Shown: piece after piece, positions 7,984 through 16,622 of the stretch
Position numbering within the stretch: position 1 is the first letter of the stretch
How the letters are laid out: each line of letters begins with the position of its first letter
Origin: Lysobacter sp. TY2-98
GTDB taxonomy: Bacteria; Pseudomonadota; Gammaproteobacteria; Xanthomonadales; Xanthomonadaceae
Length of the DNA: 64,000 nt
Direction of reading: 5' to 3'
Assembly: GCF_003367355.1 (NCBI RefSeq)
Contig: NZ_CP031413.1
Span: 1,964,921 to 2,028,920 of the forward strand
Notes under the pieces: model-generated
What the model saw: the letters and a program-made list of their open reading frames with translations, nothing else
Told to the model about the DNA's origin: nothing
The model's database searches: none
Made by a program: the position numbers and the translations under genes

Positions 7984-8790
7984 TCAGTTCGCCAGCGTCT
8001 CCAGTGACGCGAGTTCCCCGGCGTCGAACCCGGCTTCCAATCGCGCCTCGCGATTGAACGGGCCGTAGAGCACGGCGCGGGCGTATTCGGCGAGCAGCGC
8101 CTTGAACGTCGCCTGCGGTTCGATGCCGCGTTGCGCGCAGTGCCAGCGGAACCAGCGACTGCCCGCAGCGACGTGCCCGACTTCCTCGCGCAGGATCACC
8201 TCGAGGATGTCGGCGGTGGCATCGTCGCCGCGGGCGCGCAGTTTCACGATCATTCCCGGCGTGACGTCCAGGCCACGCGCCTCGAGCACGCGCGGTACCA
8301 GTGCCATCCGCGCGAGGCCGTCGTGCGCCGTCTTCTCGGCCATTTCCCACAGGCCGTTGTGCGCGTCGAAATCGCCGTAGTCAAAACCGAGCTCACGCAG
8401 ACGGCCGCGCAGCATCATGAAGTGGCGCGCTTCATCGTTCGCGACCGACGCCCAGTCGACATAGAACTGCGCCGGCATGCCGCGGTAGCGATACACCGCG
8501 TCCCAGGCCAGATCGATCGCATTGAATTCGATGTGCGCGATGGCGTGCACGAACGCGGCGAGGCCTTCGGTGGTGCCGAAGCCGCGCTTGGGCAGGTCGC
8601 GTGCATGCACGAGTCGCGGACGCGCGGGTCGGCCCGGCATACCGATCGGTTCAGGTGCATCGGCGTCATCGCGCGGCGTGAGTTCGCCGCGCGAGAAACA
8701 TGCGAACACGTCGAACGTGCGCTCGACTTTGGATTCGGGGGTGGCCGCACGCAGGCACTCCCGCGCAGCAGCGTGCAGATCGCCGCGCAT
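7984..8790 (-). CDS. DUF455 ferritin-like protein
   Basis: A 268-residue protein of the DUF455 family, a ferritin-like four-helix bundle. Likely di-metal ligands are in the helices containing HIEFNAIDLAWDAVYR and ANDEARHF, and EVILREEVGHVAAG: two E-x-x-H-type pairs as in di-iron carboxylate proteins. The function of the family is not established; some members lie near tRNA- or MiaE-like hydroxylases. The ATG (8790) overlaps the TGA of the RraB-like gene as ATGA, making it the last cistron of the purF series. Confidence 0.8.
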   Translation of the reverse strand: MRGDLHAAARECLRAATPESKVERTFDVFACFSRGELTPRDDADAPEPIGMPGRPARPRLVHARDLPKRGFGTTEGLAAFVHAIAHIEFNAIDLAWDAVYRYRGMPAQFYVDWASVANDEARHFMMLRGRLRELGFDYGDFDAHNGLWEMAEKTAHDGLARMALVPRVLEARGLDVTPGMIVKLRARGDDATADILEVILREEVGHVAAGSRWFRWHCAQRGIEPQATFKALLAEYARAVLYGPFNREARLEAGFDAGELASLETLAN

Positions 8791-9167
8791 CACGCGACCG
8801 TGTCGTCGTCCCCGTCGACCGGACCCGCGGCGCGCGAGCACTCCCAGCCGTCGGGATAGCCGCCGAACGATTCCGCAAGCACCGTGAGTTCCTGCTCGAG
8901 CCGGGTGATATCGGCGTGCTTCGGCGCCATGTGGCGGCGCGCGACGACCTGCCAGATGCCTTCGTCGTCCACTTCCGGGGTGAACACCACGACCTCGGGC
9001 AGCGCATTCGCGCCCTCGACGAACGCCTTCGCCGCCGCCTCGTCGCCGAACACGAGCAGGAAATCGACATCGCGCGGAAGGGTTAGGTCGTCACCGTCCT
9101 CGAGCATCGCGCGCAGAACCTGGCCGTTCTCGTCGTCCGGCAGCATCGCGAATTGCAGCGACTTCAT
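8790..9167 (-). CDS. RraB-like ribonuclease E inhibitor family protein
   Basis: A 125-residue acidic protein. The pattern VLRAMLEDGDDLTLPRDVDFLLVFGDEAAAKAFVEG followed by a C-terminal FGGYPDGWE matches the RraB domain, whose E. coli member binds the C-terminal scaffold of RNase E and inhibits it. The family also occurs outside RNase E control, so the target here is unproven. The start at 9167 (MKSLQFAM) is favoured because it lies immediately after the purF stop (1 bp between), giving tight coupling. A few extra acidic residues (VDGDDDTVA) form the C-terminus. Confidence 0.7.
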   Translation of the reverse strand: MKSLQFAMLPDDENGQVLRAMLEDGDDLTLPRDVDFLLVFGDEAAAKAFVEGANALPEVVVFTPEVDDEGIWQVVARRHMAPKHADITRLEQELTVLAESFGGYPDGWECSRAAGPVDGDDDTVA

Positions 9168-9168
9168 A

Positions 9169-10638
9169 TCAGGCGACCTTGCGCGCCTGCTTGGCGGCAT
9201 CCGAACGCAGTTGCTTGATGCGTTCGAAATAGCCGGGCTCGACGCCCGTCACGTAGTCGCCATTGAAGCAGGACGAATCGAAGGCTTCGATGCGGTGCTT
9301 CGGGCCCGACACGGCCTCTTCCAGGTCTGCGAGATCCTGGTAGATCAGCCAGTCACACCCGAGCAGCTCCTGTACCTCATCGTCGGTGCGATCGTGCGCG
9401 ACCAGTTCGTCGGCCGAAGGCATGTCGATGCCGTAGATGTTCGGATACCGCACCGGCGGCGCCGCGGAGGCGAGATAGACCTTGTTGGCACCCGCATCGC
9501 GCGCCATCTGCACGATCTGCTTGGACGTGGTGCCGCGCACGATCGAATCGTCGACCAGCAGCACGTTGCGGTTGCGGAACTCGAGCGGAATCGGATTGAG
9601 CTTGCGACGCACCGACTTCGCGCGTTCGCCCTGCCCCGGCATGATGAAGGTGCGGCCGACGTAGCGGTTCTTGATGAAGCCCTCGCGGTACTTCACGCCG
9701 AGCACGTTGGCGATTTCCAGCGCCGCATCGCGAGACGTATCCGGGATCGGGATGACGACGTCGATGTCGTGGTCCGGCCGCAGGCGCAGGATCTTCTCGC
9801 CGAGCTTCTGGCCCATGCGCATGCGCGCCTTGTGCACCGACACGTCGTCCATCATCGAGTCGGGACGCGCGAAGTAGACGTATTCGAAGATGCATGGCGT
9901 CGGCTCGCGCTCACCGGCGCACAGGCGCGTGTGCAGCGTGCCGTCGGCGGTGACGACCACACCCTCGCCCGGGCGCACGTCGCGCAGGCGCTCGTAGCCG
10001 AGCAGGTCGAGCGCGACGGATTCGGACGCGATCGCGTATTCGTCGCGACCATCACGTACGCGCTTGCCCAGCACCAGAGGGCGGATGCCGTGCGGATCGC
10101 GGAACGCGACGAGGCCAAAGCCCAGCACCGTCGCGACCACCGCATAGCCGCCGACGCAACGACGATGCACGCCCTCGATCGCCTTGAAGATCGATTCCGG
10201 GGACAGCACGCCCTGCACGTCCAGCTCGTGCGCGAACACGTTGAGCAGCACTTCCGAATCGGACTCGGTGTTGACGTTGCGCTTGTCCTGCTCGAACACC
10301 TCGCGGCGCAGCGCATCGGTGTTGATGAGGTTGCCGTTGTGCGCGAGCGCGATGCCGTAGGGCGAGTTCACGTAGAACGGCTGCGCTTCGTCGCAGCCCG
10401 CGCTGCCGGCGGTCGGGTAGCGGCAGTGGCCGATGCCGAAATGGCCTTGCAGCAGCTGCATCGCCGCTTCGTCGAATACATCGCTGACGAGGCCGTTGCC
10501 CTTGTGCACGCGGATCTTGGAGCCGCTCGCGGTGGCGATGCCCGCGGCGTCCTGCCCGCGGTGCTGGAGCACGGTCAGCCCGTCGTAGAGCTGGCCGGCG
10601 ACGTCGCTGTGGCCGACGATTCCGATGATGCCGCACAT
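9169..10638 (-). CDS. purF: Amidophosphoribosyltransferase PurF
   Basis: A 489-residue enzyme for the first committed step of purine synthesis: glutamine plus PRPP to 5-phosphoribosylamine. It starts MCGIIGIVG, giving the N-terminal nucleophile Cys2 of the class II glutaminase domain (residues 1-230; further motifs [18 protein letters not shown]). The C-terminal phosphoribosyltransferase domain has the PRPP-binding motif [14 protein letters not shown] (about residue 365). The in-frame open region upstream overlaps cvpA and is not used. cvpA precedes it by 22 bp. Confidence 0.97.
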   Translation of the reverse strand: MCGIIGIVGHSDVAGQLYDGLTVLQHRGQDAAGIATASGSKIRVHKGNGLVSDVFDEAAMQLLQGHFGIGHCRYPTAGSAGCDEAQPFYVNSPYGIALAHNGNLINTDALRREVFEQDKRNVNTESDSEVLLNVFAHELDVQGVLSPESIFKAIEGVHRRCVGGYAVVATVLGFGLVAFRDPHGIRPLVLGKRVRDGRDEYAIASESVALDLLGYERLRDVRPGEGVVVTADGTLHTRLCAGEREPTPCIFEYVYFARPDSMMDDVSVHKARMRMGQKLGEKILRLRPDHDIDVVIPIPDTSRDAALEIANVLGVKYREGFIKNRYVGRTFIMPGQGERAKSVRRKLNPIPLEFRNRNVLLVDDSIVRGTTSKQIVQMARDAGANKVYLASAAPPVRYPNIYGIDMPSADELVAHDRTDDEVQELLGCDWLIYQDLADLEEAVSGPKHRIEAFDSSCFNGDYVTGVEPGYFERIKQLRSDAAKQARKVA

Positions 10639-10660
10639 GGTTCGATGTCCTGCAGAAAAA

Positions 10661-11209
10661 TCAGGCGGGGAGCTGCGGAAGTGGGGGCAGCGCGGGAAGA
10701 TTTCGAGCGGGCGTAACGCCGTCGAGGTCGAGGTGGGCACGCACGCCGACCGGAAGCCAGGTCGACAGCCAGAGTGCGCCCGGCTTGAACACCGGCACGA
10801 GCGCCGAGGCCTGCCACGGCCGCTGGCGCGGCACGGGCGTGAAACCGAGCAGCAGCACGACCGCGCAGGCCATCGCGACGCCACGCAGGCCCCCGAGTGC
10901 GAGCCCGAGCATGCGATCGACGCCGTCGAGTCCCGCCGCCTTGAGCGCACGTCGCATCAGGTAGGCGATGACGGCGACGACGAGCGACGTCGCGACGAAA
11001 CACAGCGCATAGCCCATCAACATCTGCACGGGCGACGCGTTCGGGCCGCCCGCGATCATGTGCGCCGCGCCGCCGCCGAACAGCAGCGCCGCGCTACCGC
11101 CCAGCAGCCACGCCGCGAACGACGCGACCACGCCGACGAAGCCGCGCATCAGGCCCGTCAGCGCGGAGACGCCGAGGATCGCGATCAGCAGCCAGTCGAT
11201 CGGGCTCAT
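10661..11209 (-). CDS. cvpA: CvpA family membrane protein
   Basis: A 182-residue inner membrane protein with four or so hydrophobic segments ([20 protein letters not shown] at the N-terminus; later [13 protein letters not shown]). CvpA is required for colicin V production in E. coli and is widely found directly before purF, as here; its molecular role is unsettled, with envelope homeostasis proposed. A proline-rich cytoplasmic tail ends the protein. It starts 6 bp after the SPOR gene stop, so the two are surely co-transcribed. Confidence 0.88.
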   Translation of the reverse strand: MSPIDWLLIAILGVSALTGLMRGFVGVVASFAAWLLGGSAALLFGGGAAHMIAGGPNASPVQMLMGYALCFVATSLVVAVIAYLMRRALKAAGLDGVDRMLGLALGGLRGVAMACAVVLLLGFTPVPRQRPWQASALVPVFKPGALWLSTWLPVGVRAHLDLDGVTPARNLPALPPLPQLPA

Positions 11210-11215
11210 CGTCGC

Positions 11216-12238
11216 CTAGGGATGCGGACGGACGATGCCGTTTACGCCGAGCTTGGCCGCCACCTGCGTGCGCAGCGTGTCGGCCGCCGCGCGATCCGGC
11301 ACCGGGCCGACGCGCACGCGACTGAGATCGCCACGATCGGTGTGGACCTGTTCGACGAACGCAGCGAAACCGGCGGCGCGCGCGCGATCACGCAGGTGCG
11401 TGGCTTCGTTCGCGTCGGCGAACGCGCCCAGCTGCACGGCGAAGCCGACGTTCGATGCAGCCGGTGCGGCGGATGCGGTCGTTGGCGCTGGCGGTGCGGG
11501 CGGCGTCGCGGGCTTGGCGGGCGCGCTCGCGGCAGTTGCCGGGCGTTGCGTGCCTGCGGTGACAGTGGTGGTGGTTGACGCTGCGGGCTTCGGCACCGTC
11601 GCGACCGGGCCGGTCGGCGTCGAAGGCAGCGGCGCGACCGCAACGGCCGGCGCTGTGGGCGCCGCGGTCGTGCTCGCCGCGGGCTTGGCCGGCGTCGAGG
11701 CGTCGGCGTCGAGTACGACCACCTTGGCGTTGACATCGCTGCGCACGCGCCCCGCGGCAAGACGCGCGGCCTCGGCGTCGGCGGACGTGGCGAACGGGCC
11801 GATGCGCACGCGATGCACAGTGCGGACGCCGAGTGGCGCGGGTTCCTGGTACGCCGGCAGATGCGCGGCGGCGAGCGCTGCGATCACGCGTCCCGCATCC
11901 GACGGCGTCGCATAGCTGCCGAAATTCACCGCGTAATTGCCGGCGGCGGTGGTCGGGGTGGTCGGAACCGCAGGCGCGGGCGCGCTCGTCGCGGCGGCCG
12001 TGGTCGACGCCTCGACCGGCGCGGACAGCACCGGCTTGCCGGTCGGTTCCGGCGCGAGCGGCAGATCGAGCGTGCGGGTGTCACCCGCGGACGCTTCGGG
12101 CGCCGGCGGCACCTTGAGCGGAACGCGCGACGCGCCGCTGTCGGGCGCGGGATCCATCACAAGGAGGGGGAGGAAGACCACGGCCAGGGCAACAAGCACC
12201 GCCGCGCCGAGCAGCCGCTGTTTCAGGGCAGGTTCCAT
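11216..12238 (-). CDS. SPOR-domain protein (DedD-like) with two SPOR repeats
   Basis: A 340-residue bitopic protein: short N-terminal cytoplasmic part (MEPALKQRLLGA), one membrane helix (VLVALAVVFLPLLVM, about 12-27), a long Pro/Ala/Thr linker, and two SPOR-like modules, about residues 100-175 (NYAVNFGSYATPSDA...HRVRIGPFATSADA) and about 263-338 (GFAVQLGAFADANEA...SRVRVGPVPDRAAA). SPOR domains bind denuded septal peptidoglycan. E. coli DedD in the same genomic place (folC-dedD-cvpA-purF) has one. The duplication is unusual and the linker between repeats is very low in complexity. Confidence 0.85.
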   Translation of the reverse strand: MEPALKQRLLGAAVLVALAVVFLPLLVMDPAPDSGASRVPLKVPPAPEASAGDTRTLDLPLAPEPTGKPVLSAPVEASTTAAATSAPAPAVPTTPTTAAGNYAVNFGSYATPSDAGRVIAALAAAHLPAYQEPAPLGVRTVHRVRIGPFATSADAEAARLAAGRVRSDVNAKVVVLDADASTPAKPAASTTAAPTAPAVAVAPLPSTPTGPVATVPKPAASTTTTVTAGTQRPATAASAPAKPATPPAPPAPTTASAAPAASNVGFAVQLGAFADANEATHLRDRARAAGFAAFVEQVHTDRGDLSRVRVGPVPDRAAADTLRTQVAAKLGVNGIVRPHP

Positions 12239-12280
12239 CGCGTCCGCATGCGGCGGGGGCGGCCCGCCTTGTCGCGGCGA

Positions 12281-12286
12281 ATTATA
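12281..12286 (-). promoter_or_regulatory. Possible -10 element upstream of the SPOR-cvpA-purF genes
   Basis: The minus strand reads TATAAT 42 bp upstream of the SPOR gene ATG, in an otherwise extremely GC-rich 87-bp gap behind folC. No good -35 hexamer is seen at the proper distance, so this internal promoter is only a suggestion. Confidence 0.35.
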
Positions 12287-12325
12287 CCCGCCGGGTCGAA
12301 TCGCCCCGCCCGGCGTGTTCCGCGT

Positions 12326-13594
12326 TCAGCGGCCGGTCGCTCCCAGCGCGTGCAGCGCGTCGGCGGCGGTGTGGAACGAGCCGAAGATCAACACGCGATC
12401 GCCCGCCTGCGCGTCGATGCCAGCAATCGCGCGGGCGACGTCGGGCCAGCGCGTGGCGACGGAAGCGGCGGTACCCGCCAGGCGGTCGGCGAAGGCGTCG
12501 ACCTCCAGTGCTCGCGGCCCATGCCCCGGCAGGCCCGCGACGTGCCAAATGTCGACCGACGCCGCCACGGCACCGACCACGCCTGCCACGTCCTTGTCCC
12601 CGAGCGCGGCGAACAGCGCGATCGTGCGGCCGCGGACCGGCGTGCGAGCCAGCCACGTGGCGAGCTCACGCGCCGCCTGCGGGTTGTGCGCGACGTCGAC
12701 GACGTAGTCGACGCCACCCCGTTCGATGCGTTGCAGCCGCGCGGTGATGCGCGCTCCGGCGACGCCTTCGGCGATCGCACGTGCGTCGATGTCGAGCGGA
12801 CTCGAGCGCAGCGCGGCGATCGCGACCGCTGCATTGCGCAGCTGGGACGGAGCCGCCAGCGCGGGGCGCGGCAGGTCGTACTGCTCGCCGACCGCGCGCC
12901 ATCGCCACGTGTCGGCGTCGTGCTGCGGGTCGAAGAAGAAGTCACAGCCGATCCGCAGCGCCGTCGCACCGATCGCGTAGGCATGCCGCAGCACGCTCGA
13001 TGGCGGATCGTCGTCGCCGAGGATCAGCGGCGTCCACGCACGCGCGATGCCGGCCTTCTCGAAGCCGATCGATTCGATATCGGGGCCCAGCCAGTCCGTA
13101 TGGTCGATGTCGACGGTGGTGATCACCGCGACATCGGCGTCGACGAGATTCGTCGCGTCGAGCCGGCCGCCGAGGCCGACCTCGAGGATCGCCAGATCGA
13201 GGTTCGCGCGCTCGAACAGCCATAACGCCGCGAGGGTTCCGACCTCGAAATAGGTCAGCGTCGTCTCGCCGCGCGCGGCTTCGATCGCCTCGAATGCCTC
13301 GACGATCGCCGCGTCCCCTGCGTCTTGGCCATCGATGCGGATGCGCTCGTTGTAGCGCAGCAGATGCGGCGAGGTGTACGCGCCGACGCGCAGGCCCTGC
13401 GCCCGCGCGATCGCTTCGATGAACGCGACTGTCGAGCCCTTGCCGTTGGTGCCGCCGACGGTGATCACCACCGGTGCAGGCTTCGTCAATCCAAGGCGCG
13501 CGTGCACGGCGCGGATGCGGTCGAGGCCGAGATCCACGCTGCGCGGGTGCTGTTGCTCGAGGCGGGCGAGCCAGTGGTCGAGGTCGGACGTCAT
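12326..13594 (-). CDS. folC: Folylpolyglutamate synthase / dihydrofolate synthase FolC
   Basis: A 422-residue Mur-ligase-family enzyme that adds glutamate to dihydropteroate and extends folate polyglutamate tails. The ATP-binding P-loop is VGGTNGKGSTVAFIE (about residue 47), followed by YTSPHLLRYNERIRIDG; the second domain contains DVAHNPQAARELATWL near residue 295. Length is usual. In many gammaproteobacteria accD precedes folC; here a histidine phosphatase and serA do instead. Confidence 0.95.
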   Translation of the reverse strand: MTSDLDHWLARLEQQHPRSVDLGLDRIRAVHARLGLTKPAPVVITVGGTNGKGSTVAFIEAIARAQGLRVGAYTSPHLLRYNERIRIDGQDAGDAAIVEAFEAIEAARGETTLTYFEVGTLAALWLFERANLDLAILEVGLGGRLDATNLVDADVAVITTVDIDHTDWLGPDIESIGFEKAGIARAWTPLILGDDDPPSSVLRHAYAIGATALRIGCDFFFDPQHDADTWRWRAVGEQYDLPRPALAAPSQLRNAAVAIAALRSSPLDIDARAIAEGVAGARITARLQRIERGGVDYVVDVAHNPQAARELATWLARTPVRGRTIALFAALGDKDVAGVVGAVAASVDIWHVAGLPGHGPRALEVDAFADRLAGTAASVATRWPDVARAIAGIDAQAGDRVLIFGSFHTAADALHALGATGR

Positions 13595-13663
13595 GCGGAA
13601 ATTGTAGGCGGCCCGTCACCCGCCATCGTCCCGGCCGGGACAACGACGGGTGCCCGAATCGAC

Positions 13664-14305
13664 CTACAGCGCGCGGTGCACGGCTTCGCCGAACAGTGCG
13701 GTGTGGTGGCTGCAGTCATTCAGGCGAACGACGTCCAGATGATCGACGTCCGGGCCTTCGAGGAGGTTCAGCGTGGTCGGTGCCTGGCGGAAGCGCCAGA
13801 GGTTCGCGAGCGGCAGGCCGAGCACGCGGCACAGCAGCACGCGGTTCACCGCGTCGTGCGCGACGATCAGCAGCGTGTCGTCCGCATCGAGGCCTTCGCA
13901 GGCGCGCGCGAACGCGGGCCACGCGCGATCGAGCACGTGCTGCAGCGATTCGCCGCCGGGCATCAGCACGTCATGCGGCGTGTCGCGCCATGCGGTCAGG
14001 CGTTCGCCGTCGCGGTCGCGGATTTCGGCGGCGAGCAGGCCCTCCCACTCGCCGTGCGCGATCTCCATGAGGCCCGCGTCGGTGCCGAGCATCGGCGCGC
14101 GATCGCCGAGTGCGATTTCCGCGGTGCGACGCGCGCGCGTGAGCGGCGACGCGATGGCGCGCGTGATCGGCACGTCGTGCAGGCGCTGCGCGAGTGCGCG
14201 CGCCTGCCCTTCGCCGACCGACGACAGCGGAATGTCGACCTGTCCCTGGTAGCGACCTTCTGCGTTCCACGGCGTTTCGCCATGACGGGCGAGGATGATC
14301 TTCAT
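13664..14305 (-). CDS. Histidine phosphatase family protein
   Basis: A 213-residue member of the phosphoglycerate-mutase-like histidine phosphatase superfamily. The phosphohistidine motif LARHGETPWN is at residues 5-14, the second catalytic core at SPLTRARRTAE and the distal His in IVAHDAVNRVLL. Lacking the inserts of dPGM, it is more like broad-specificity phosphatases (GpmB, CobC, PhoE). Lying 20 bp behind serA, it could be a phosphoserine-type phosphatase analogous to the PspA/GpmB-like enzymes described in other bacteria, but that is inference from position only. Confidence 0.85.
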   Translation of the reverse strand: MKIILARHGETPWNAEGRYQGQVDIPLSSVGEGQARALAQRLHDVPITRAIASPLTRARRTAEIALGDRAPMLGTDAGLMEIAHGEWEGLLAAEIRDRDGERLTAWRDTPHDVLMPGGESLQHVLDRAWPAFARACEGLDADDTLLIVAHDAVNRVLLCRVLGLPLANLWRFRQAPTTLNLLEGPDVDHLDVVRLNDCSHHTALFGEAVHRAL

Positions 14306-14325
14306 GGGATGTCGTCCTGCCGCGG

Positions 14326-15903
14326 TCAGATCTGCTGGATCGACAGCACGCCCGGCGTCGCACGCAACGCGCCGAGCTGGGCGTCGTCGATTTCGCGATC
14401 GATGGTGATCGCGGCGCGCGCATAGCCGTCGCCCGCGGCACCGAGTGCGAAATTGATGATGTTGATGCCGGCCGCGCCGAGCTGCGACCCCACCGTGCCG
14501 ACCATGCCGGGGCGGTCCTCGTTGCGCATGAGCAGCACGTGCGCGAGCGGGTCGAATTCGATTTCAACGCCGTCGAGCGCCACCACGCGGGGTGCGCGGT
14601 GCAGCGTCGCATCGATCTCGCGTCGCACGGCACGATCCCCGTTGTCGCCCTCGATCGTGAGTCGCACGAGACGGTCGTAGCCATCACCTTCGCCGCCGAT
14701 CGTTTCCGACACTTCGAGCCCGCGCGCTGCGGCTTCCTGCAGCGCATTGACCGGCGTCACGCGTCCTGAAGCTGCACCGAGGAGTGATGCGACGAGCAGG
14801 CGCGTCAGCGGCCGCGTATCGAGTCCGTCGGTGCGGCCCGCGTAACGGATCTGCAGGCGCGTCGGCGCGGGGACGAGACGCGACGCGACGCGACCGAGCG
14901 CCGTCATCAGCGGCATCCATGGCCCAACTTCGCGTGCGGCTTCCGCGGTGAGTGGCGGCAGGTTGACGCAGCCGGCGACGGCACCGGTCGCGACGAAATC
15001 GATGATCTGGCGCGCGAGGATCGTGCTCACGGCCTGCTGCGCTTCACTGGTCGACGCGCCGAGATGCGGCGTCAGCACCAGGTTCGGATGCGCACGCAGC
15101 GACGAATCGGACGCGAGCGGCTCGGTCACGAACGTGTCGAGGGCCGCGCCGGCGAGGTGGCCCTCGTCGAGCAGGCGCAGCAACGCCGCTTCGTCGACGA
15201 GACCCCCGCGCGCCGCGTTGATCAGCATCGCGCCCGGCTTCATCGCGCGCATGCGCGCTTCCGACAGCAGGTTGGTCGTTTCCTTGGTGCGCGGGATGTG
15301 CAGCGTGATGATGTCGGCCCAGGCGAGCAGGTCGTCGAGCGCCATCAGCGGCACGCTGCCCTTGCCGGCCGCGGACGCCGGGAGGAACGGGTCGTACGCC
15401 GCGACCTCCATGCCGATGCCGCGTGCCTTGCGCGCGACCGTGCTGCCGATGCGCCCGAGGCCGATCACGCCGAGCCGCTTGCCTTCGAGTTCGAAGCCGG
15501 TGAGCCCCGCCTTCGGCCACTCGCCGGCCTTCATGCCGGCATCAGCGCGCGGGATGTGACGCGCGAGCGCGAACAGCAATGCGATCGCGTGCTCCGCCGC
15601 GGCGAGCGTGTTGCCGTCGGGCGCATTCATTACCGCGATGCCGCGTGCGGTGGCGGCGTCGACGTCGATCGTGTCGACGCCCGCGCCGGCACGGCCGATC
15701 ACCTTCAGCTTCGACGCCTGCGCCAGGGCGTCGGCCGGCACTTTCGTGGCCGATCGCACGAGCACTGCATCGACGTCGGCCAACGCCAGCGCGAGCGTGT
15801 CGGTGTCCTTGATCGGTTCGGGGGCGACGAGAACGTCCCAGCCCGCATTGCGGAACAGGGTCAGGCCGTCGTCATGGATTCCATCGCATGCCAGCACTCG
15901 CAT
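14326..15903 (-). CDS. serA: D-3-phosphoglycerate dehydrogenase SerA (long form)
   Basis: A 525-residue enzyme, first step of serine synthesis from 3-phosphoglycerate. Domains: substrate-binding halves (1-100 and 285-315), Rossmann NAD-binding domain with GVIGLGRIGSTVAR (about 145-158) and the catalytic Arg/Glu/His region (INAARGG; TPHLGASTSEAQ), an allosteric substrate-binding domain (about 320-450), and a C-terminal ACT domain (VLLMRNEDRPGMVGTVGSQL...). This is the Mycobacterium/Bacillus type long form rather than the 410-residue E. coli type, and ACT domains usually give serine feedback. A strongly structured leader lies upstream (15943-16051). Confidence 0.95.
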   Translation of the reverse strand: MRVLACDGIHDDGLTLFRNAGWDVLVAPEPIKDTDTLALALADVDAVLVRSATKVPADALAQASKLKVIGRAGAGVDTIDVDAATARGIAVMNAPDGNTLAAAEHAIALLFALARHIPRADAGMKAGEWPKAGLTGFELEGKRLGVIGLGRIGSTVARKARGIGMEVAAYDPFLPASAAGKGSVPLMALDDLLAWADIITLHIPRTKETTNLLSEARMRAMKPGAMLINAARGGLVDEAALLRLLDEGHLAGAALDTFVTEPLASDSSLRAHPNLVLTPHLGASTSEAQQAVSTILARQIIDFVATGAVAGCVNLPPLTAEAAREVGPWMPLMTALGRVASRLVPAPTRLQIRYAGRTDGLDTRPLTRLLVASLLGAASGRVTPVNALQEAAARGLEVSETIGGEGDGYDRLVRLTIEGDNGDRAVRREIDATLHRAPRVVALDGVEIEFDPLAHVLLMRNEDRPGMVGTVGSQLGAAGINIINFALGAAGDGYARAAITIDREIDDAQLGALRATPGVLSIQQI

Positions 15904-15942
15904 CGTCGTCGCGCTCCGTGTGTAGGGGATGCGCGGATGTCC

Positions 15943-16051
15943 TGCCAGCCGGCCGTCGGTTGCGTGAAACGCGCGACGGTAATGCGGTCCTGCGGTGCCA
16001 CGTGCATGCAGCGCATGCGATCTTGCGGTCGGGAGACGGGGCCGGCTGGCA
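15943..16051 (-). ncRNA. Candidate structured RNA leader upstream of serA
   Basis: A perfect 12-base inverted repeat (15943-15954 with 16040-16051) encloses 85 bases. Inside are two further hairpins: GCATGC-x3-GCATGC at 16004-16018, and CGTCG/CGACG (15954-15958 with 15974-15978) capped by GCGT/ACGC. Together they can form a three-way junction ending 39 bases before the serA ATG. It does not match any riboswitch class I can recall, and the strand is assumed from serA; it could act in the opposite direction for the DUF3224 gene. No sequence conservation data are available. Confidence 0.4.
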
Positions 16052-16160
16052 TGGGAATCCGCGACGCGTTGGAGCCTAGCAGACGCCTCGTTATCGACAA
16101 GCGCTGGCCGACCGGCGGCATCGGCGCGATGATCGGACCTCGACTTCCACGGAGACCGCC

Positions 16161-16559
16161 ATGCCCGTCGCCCACGGACGCTTCGACGTCAAACGCGCCC
16201 CGCAGGGCATGCTGGATCTGGGTGGCGACGCGCAGGCCATGCACCTGCGCTTCGACAAGACGTTCGAGGGCCCACTGCGGGCAACCAGCGTCGTGCACAT
16301 GGTGGCGGTGGGAACGGCGGTCGAAGGTTCGGCCGGTTATGTGGCGGTCGAACGCGTCGACGGCACGCTCGACGGCCGCAGCGGCGCGTTCTCGATGATG
16401 CATGTCGGCGTGATGGATCGCGGGCAGCCGTCACTGCGTGTGGAGGTGGTGCCGGATTCCGGTATGGGCGAGCTCGCCGGTCTGCGCGGTTCCATGAAGA
16501 TCGACATCACCAACGGCGAGCACGCCTACACGCTCGACTACACGCTGCCTACCGCCTGA
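16161..16559 (+). CDS. DUF3224 domain protein
   Basis: A 132-residue protein of the DUF3224 family, a small beta-barrel fold distantly like allene-oxide-cyclase barrels. Recognisable features are the opening GRFDVKR, the central MHLRFDKTFEGPL, and the C-terminal GTGEL-like segment DSGMGELAGLRGSMKI. It has no signal peptide, so it is cytosolic; function of the family is unknown. A clear ACGGAG ribosome-binding site precedes the ATG. The gene is divergent from serA. Confidence 0.8.
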   Translation: MPVAHGRFDVKRAPQGMLDLGGDAQAMHLRFDKTFEGPLRATSVVHMVAVGTAVEGSAGYVAVERVDGTLDGRSGAFSMMHVGVMDRGQPSLRVEVVPDSGMGELAGLRGSMKIDITNGEHAYTLDYTLPTA

Positions 16560-16580
16560 CCCGCTCACGTGACGCAATGA

Positions 16581-16608
16581 AAAAGGCCGGCGATTTCGCC
16601 GGCCTTTT
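16581..16608. terminator. Bidirectional intrinsic terminator
   Basis: A 12-base-pair stem (AAAAGGCCGGCG with CGCCGGCCTTTT) closes an ATTT loop between the convergent DUF3224 gene and the first S46 peptidase gene. The flanking A and T runs make it work for both strands. Confidence 0.9.
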
Positions 16609-16622
16609 CGCGTCCGAAGCCG

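Noticed and set aside
10639-10950. N-terminal extension of the purF frame
   Set aside because: PurF needs Cys2 at the N-terminus; the extension overlaps cvpA in another frame.
9169-15903. One single promoter for serA to DUF455
   Set aside because: Gaps of 69-87 bp and a possible -10 at 12281 make internal starts likely; a single operon cannot be claimed.
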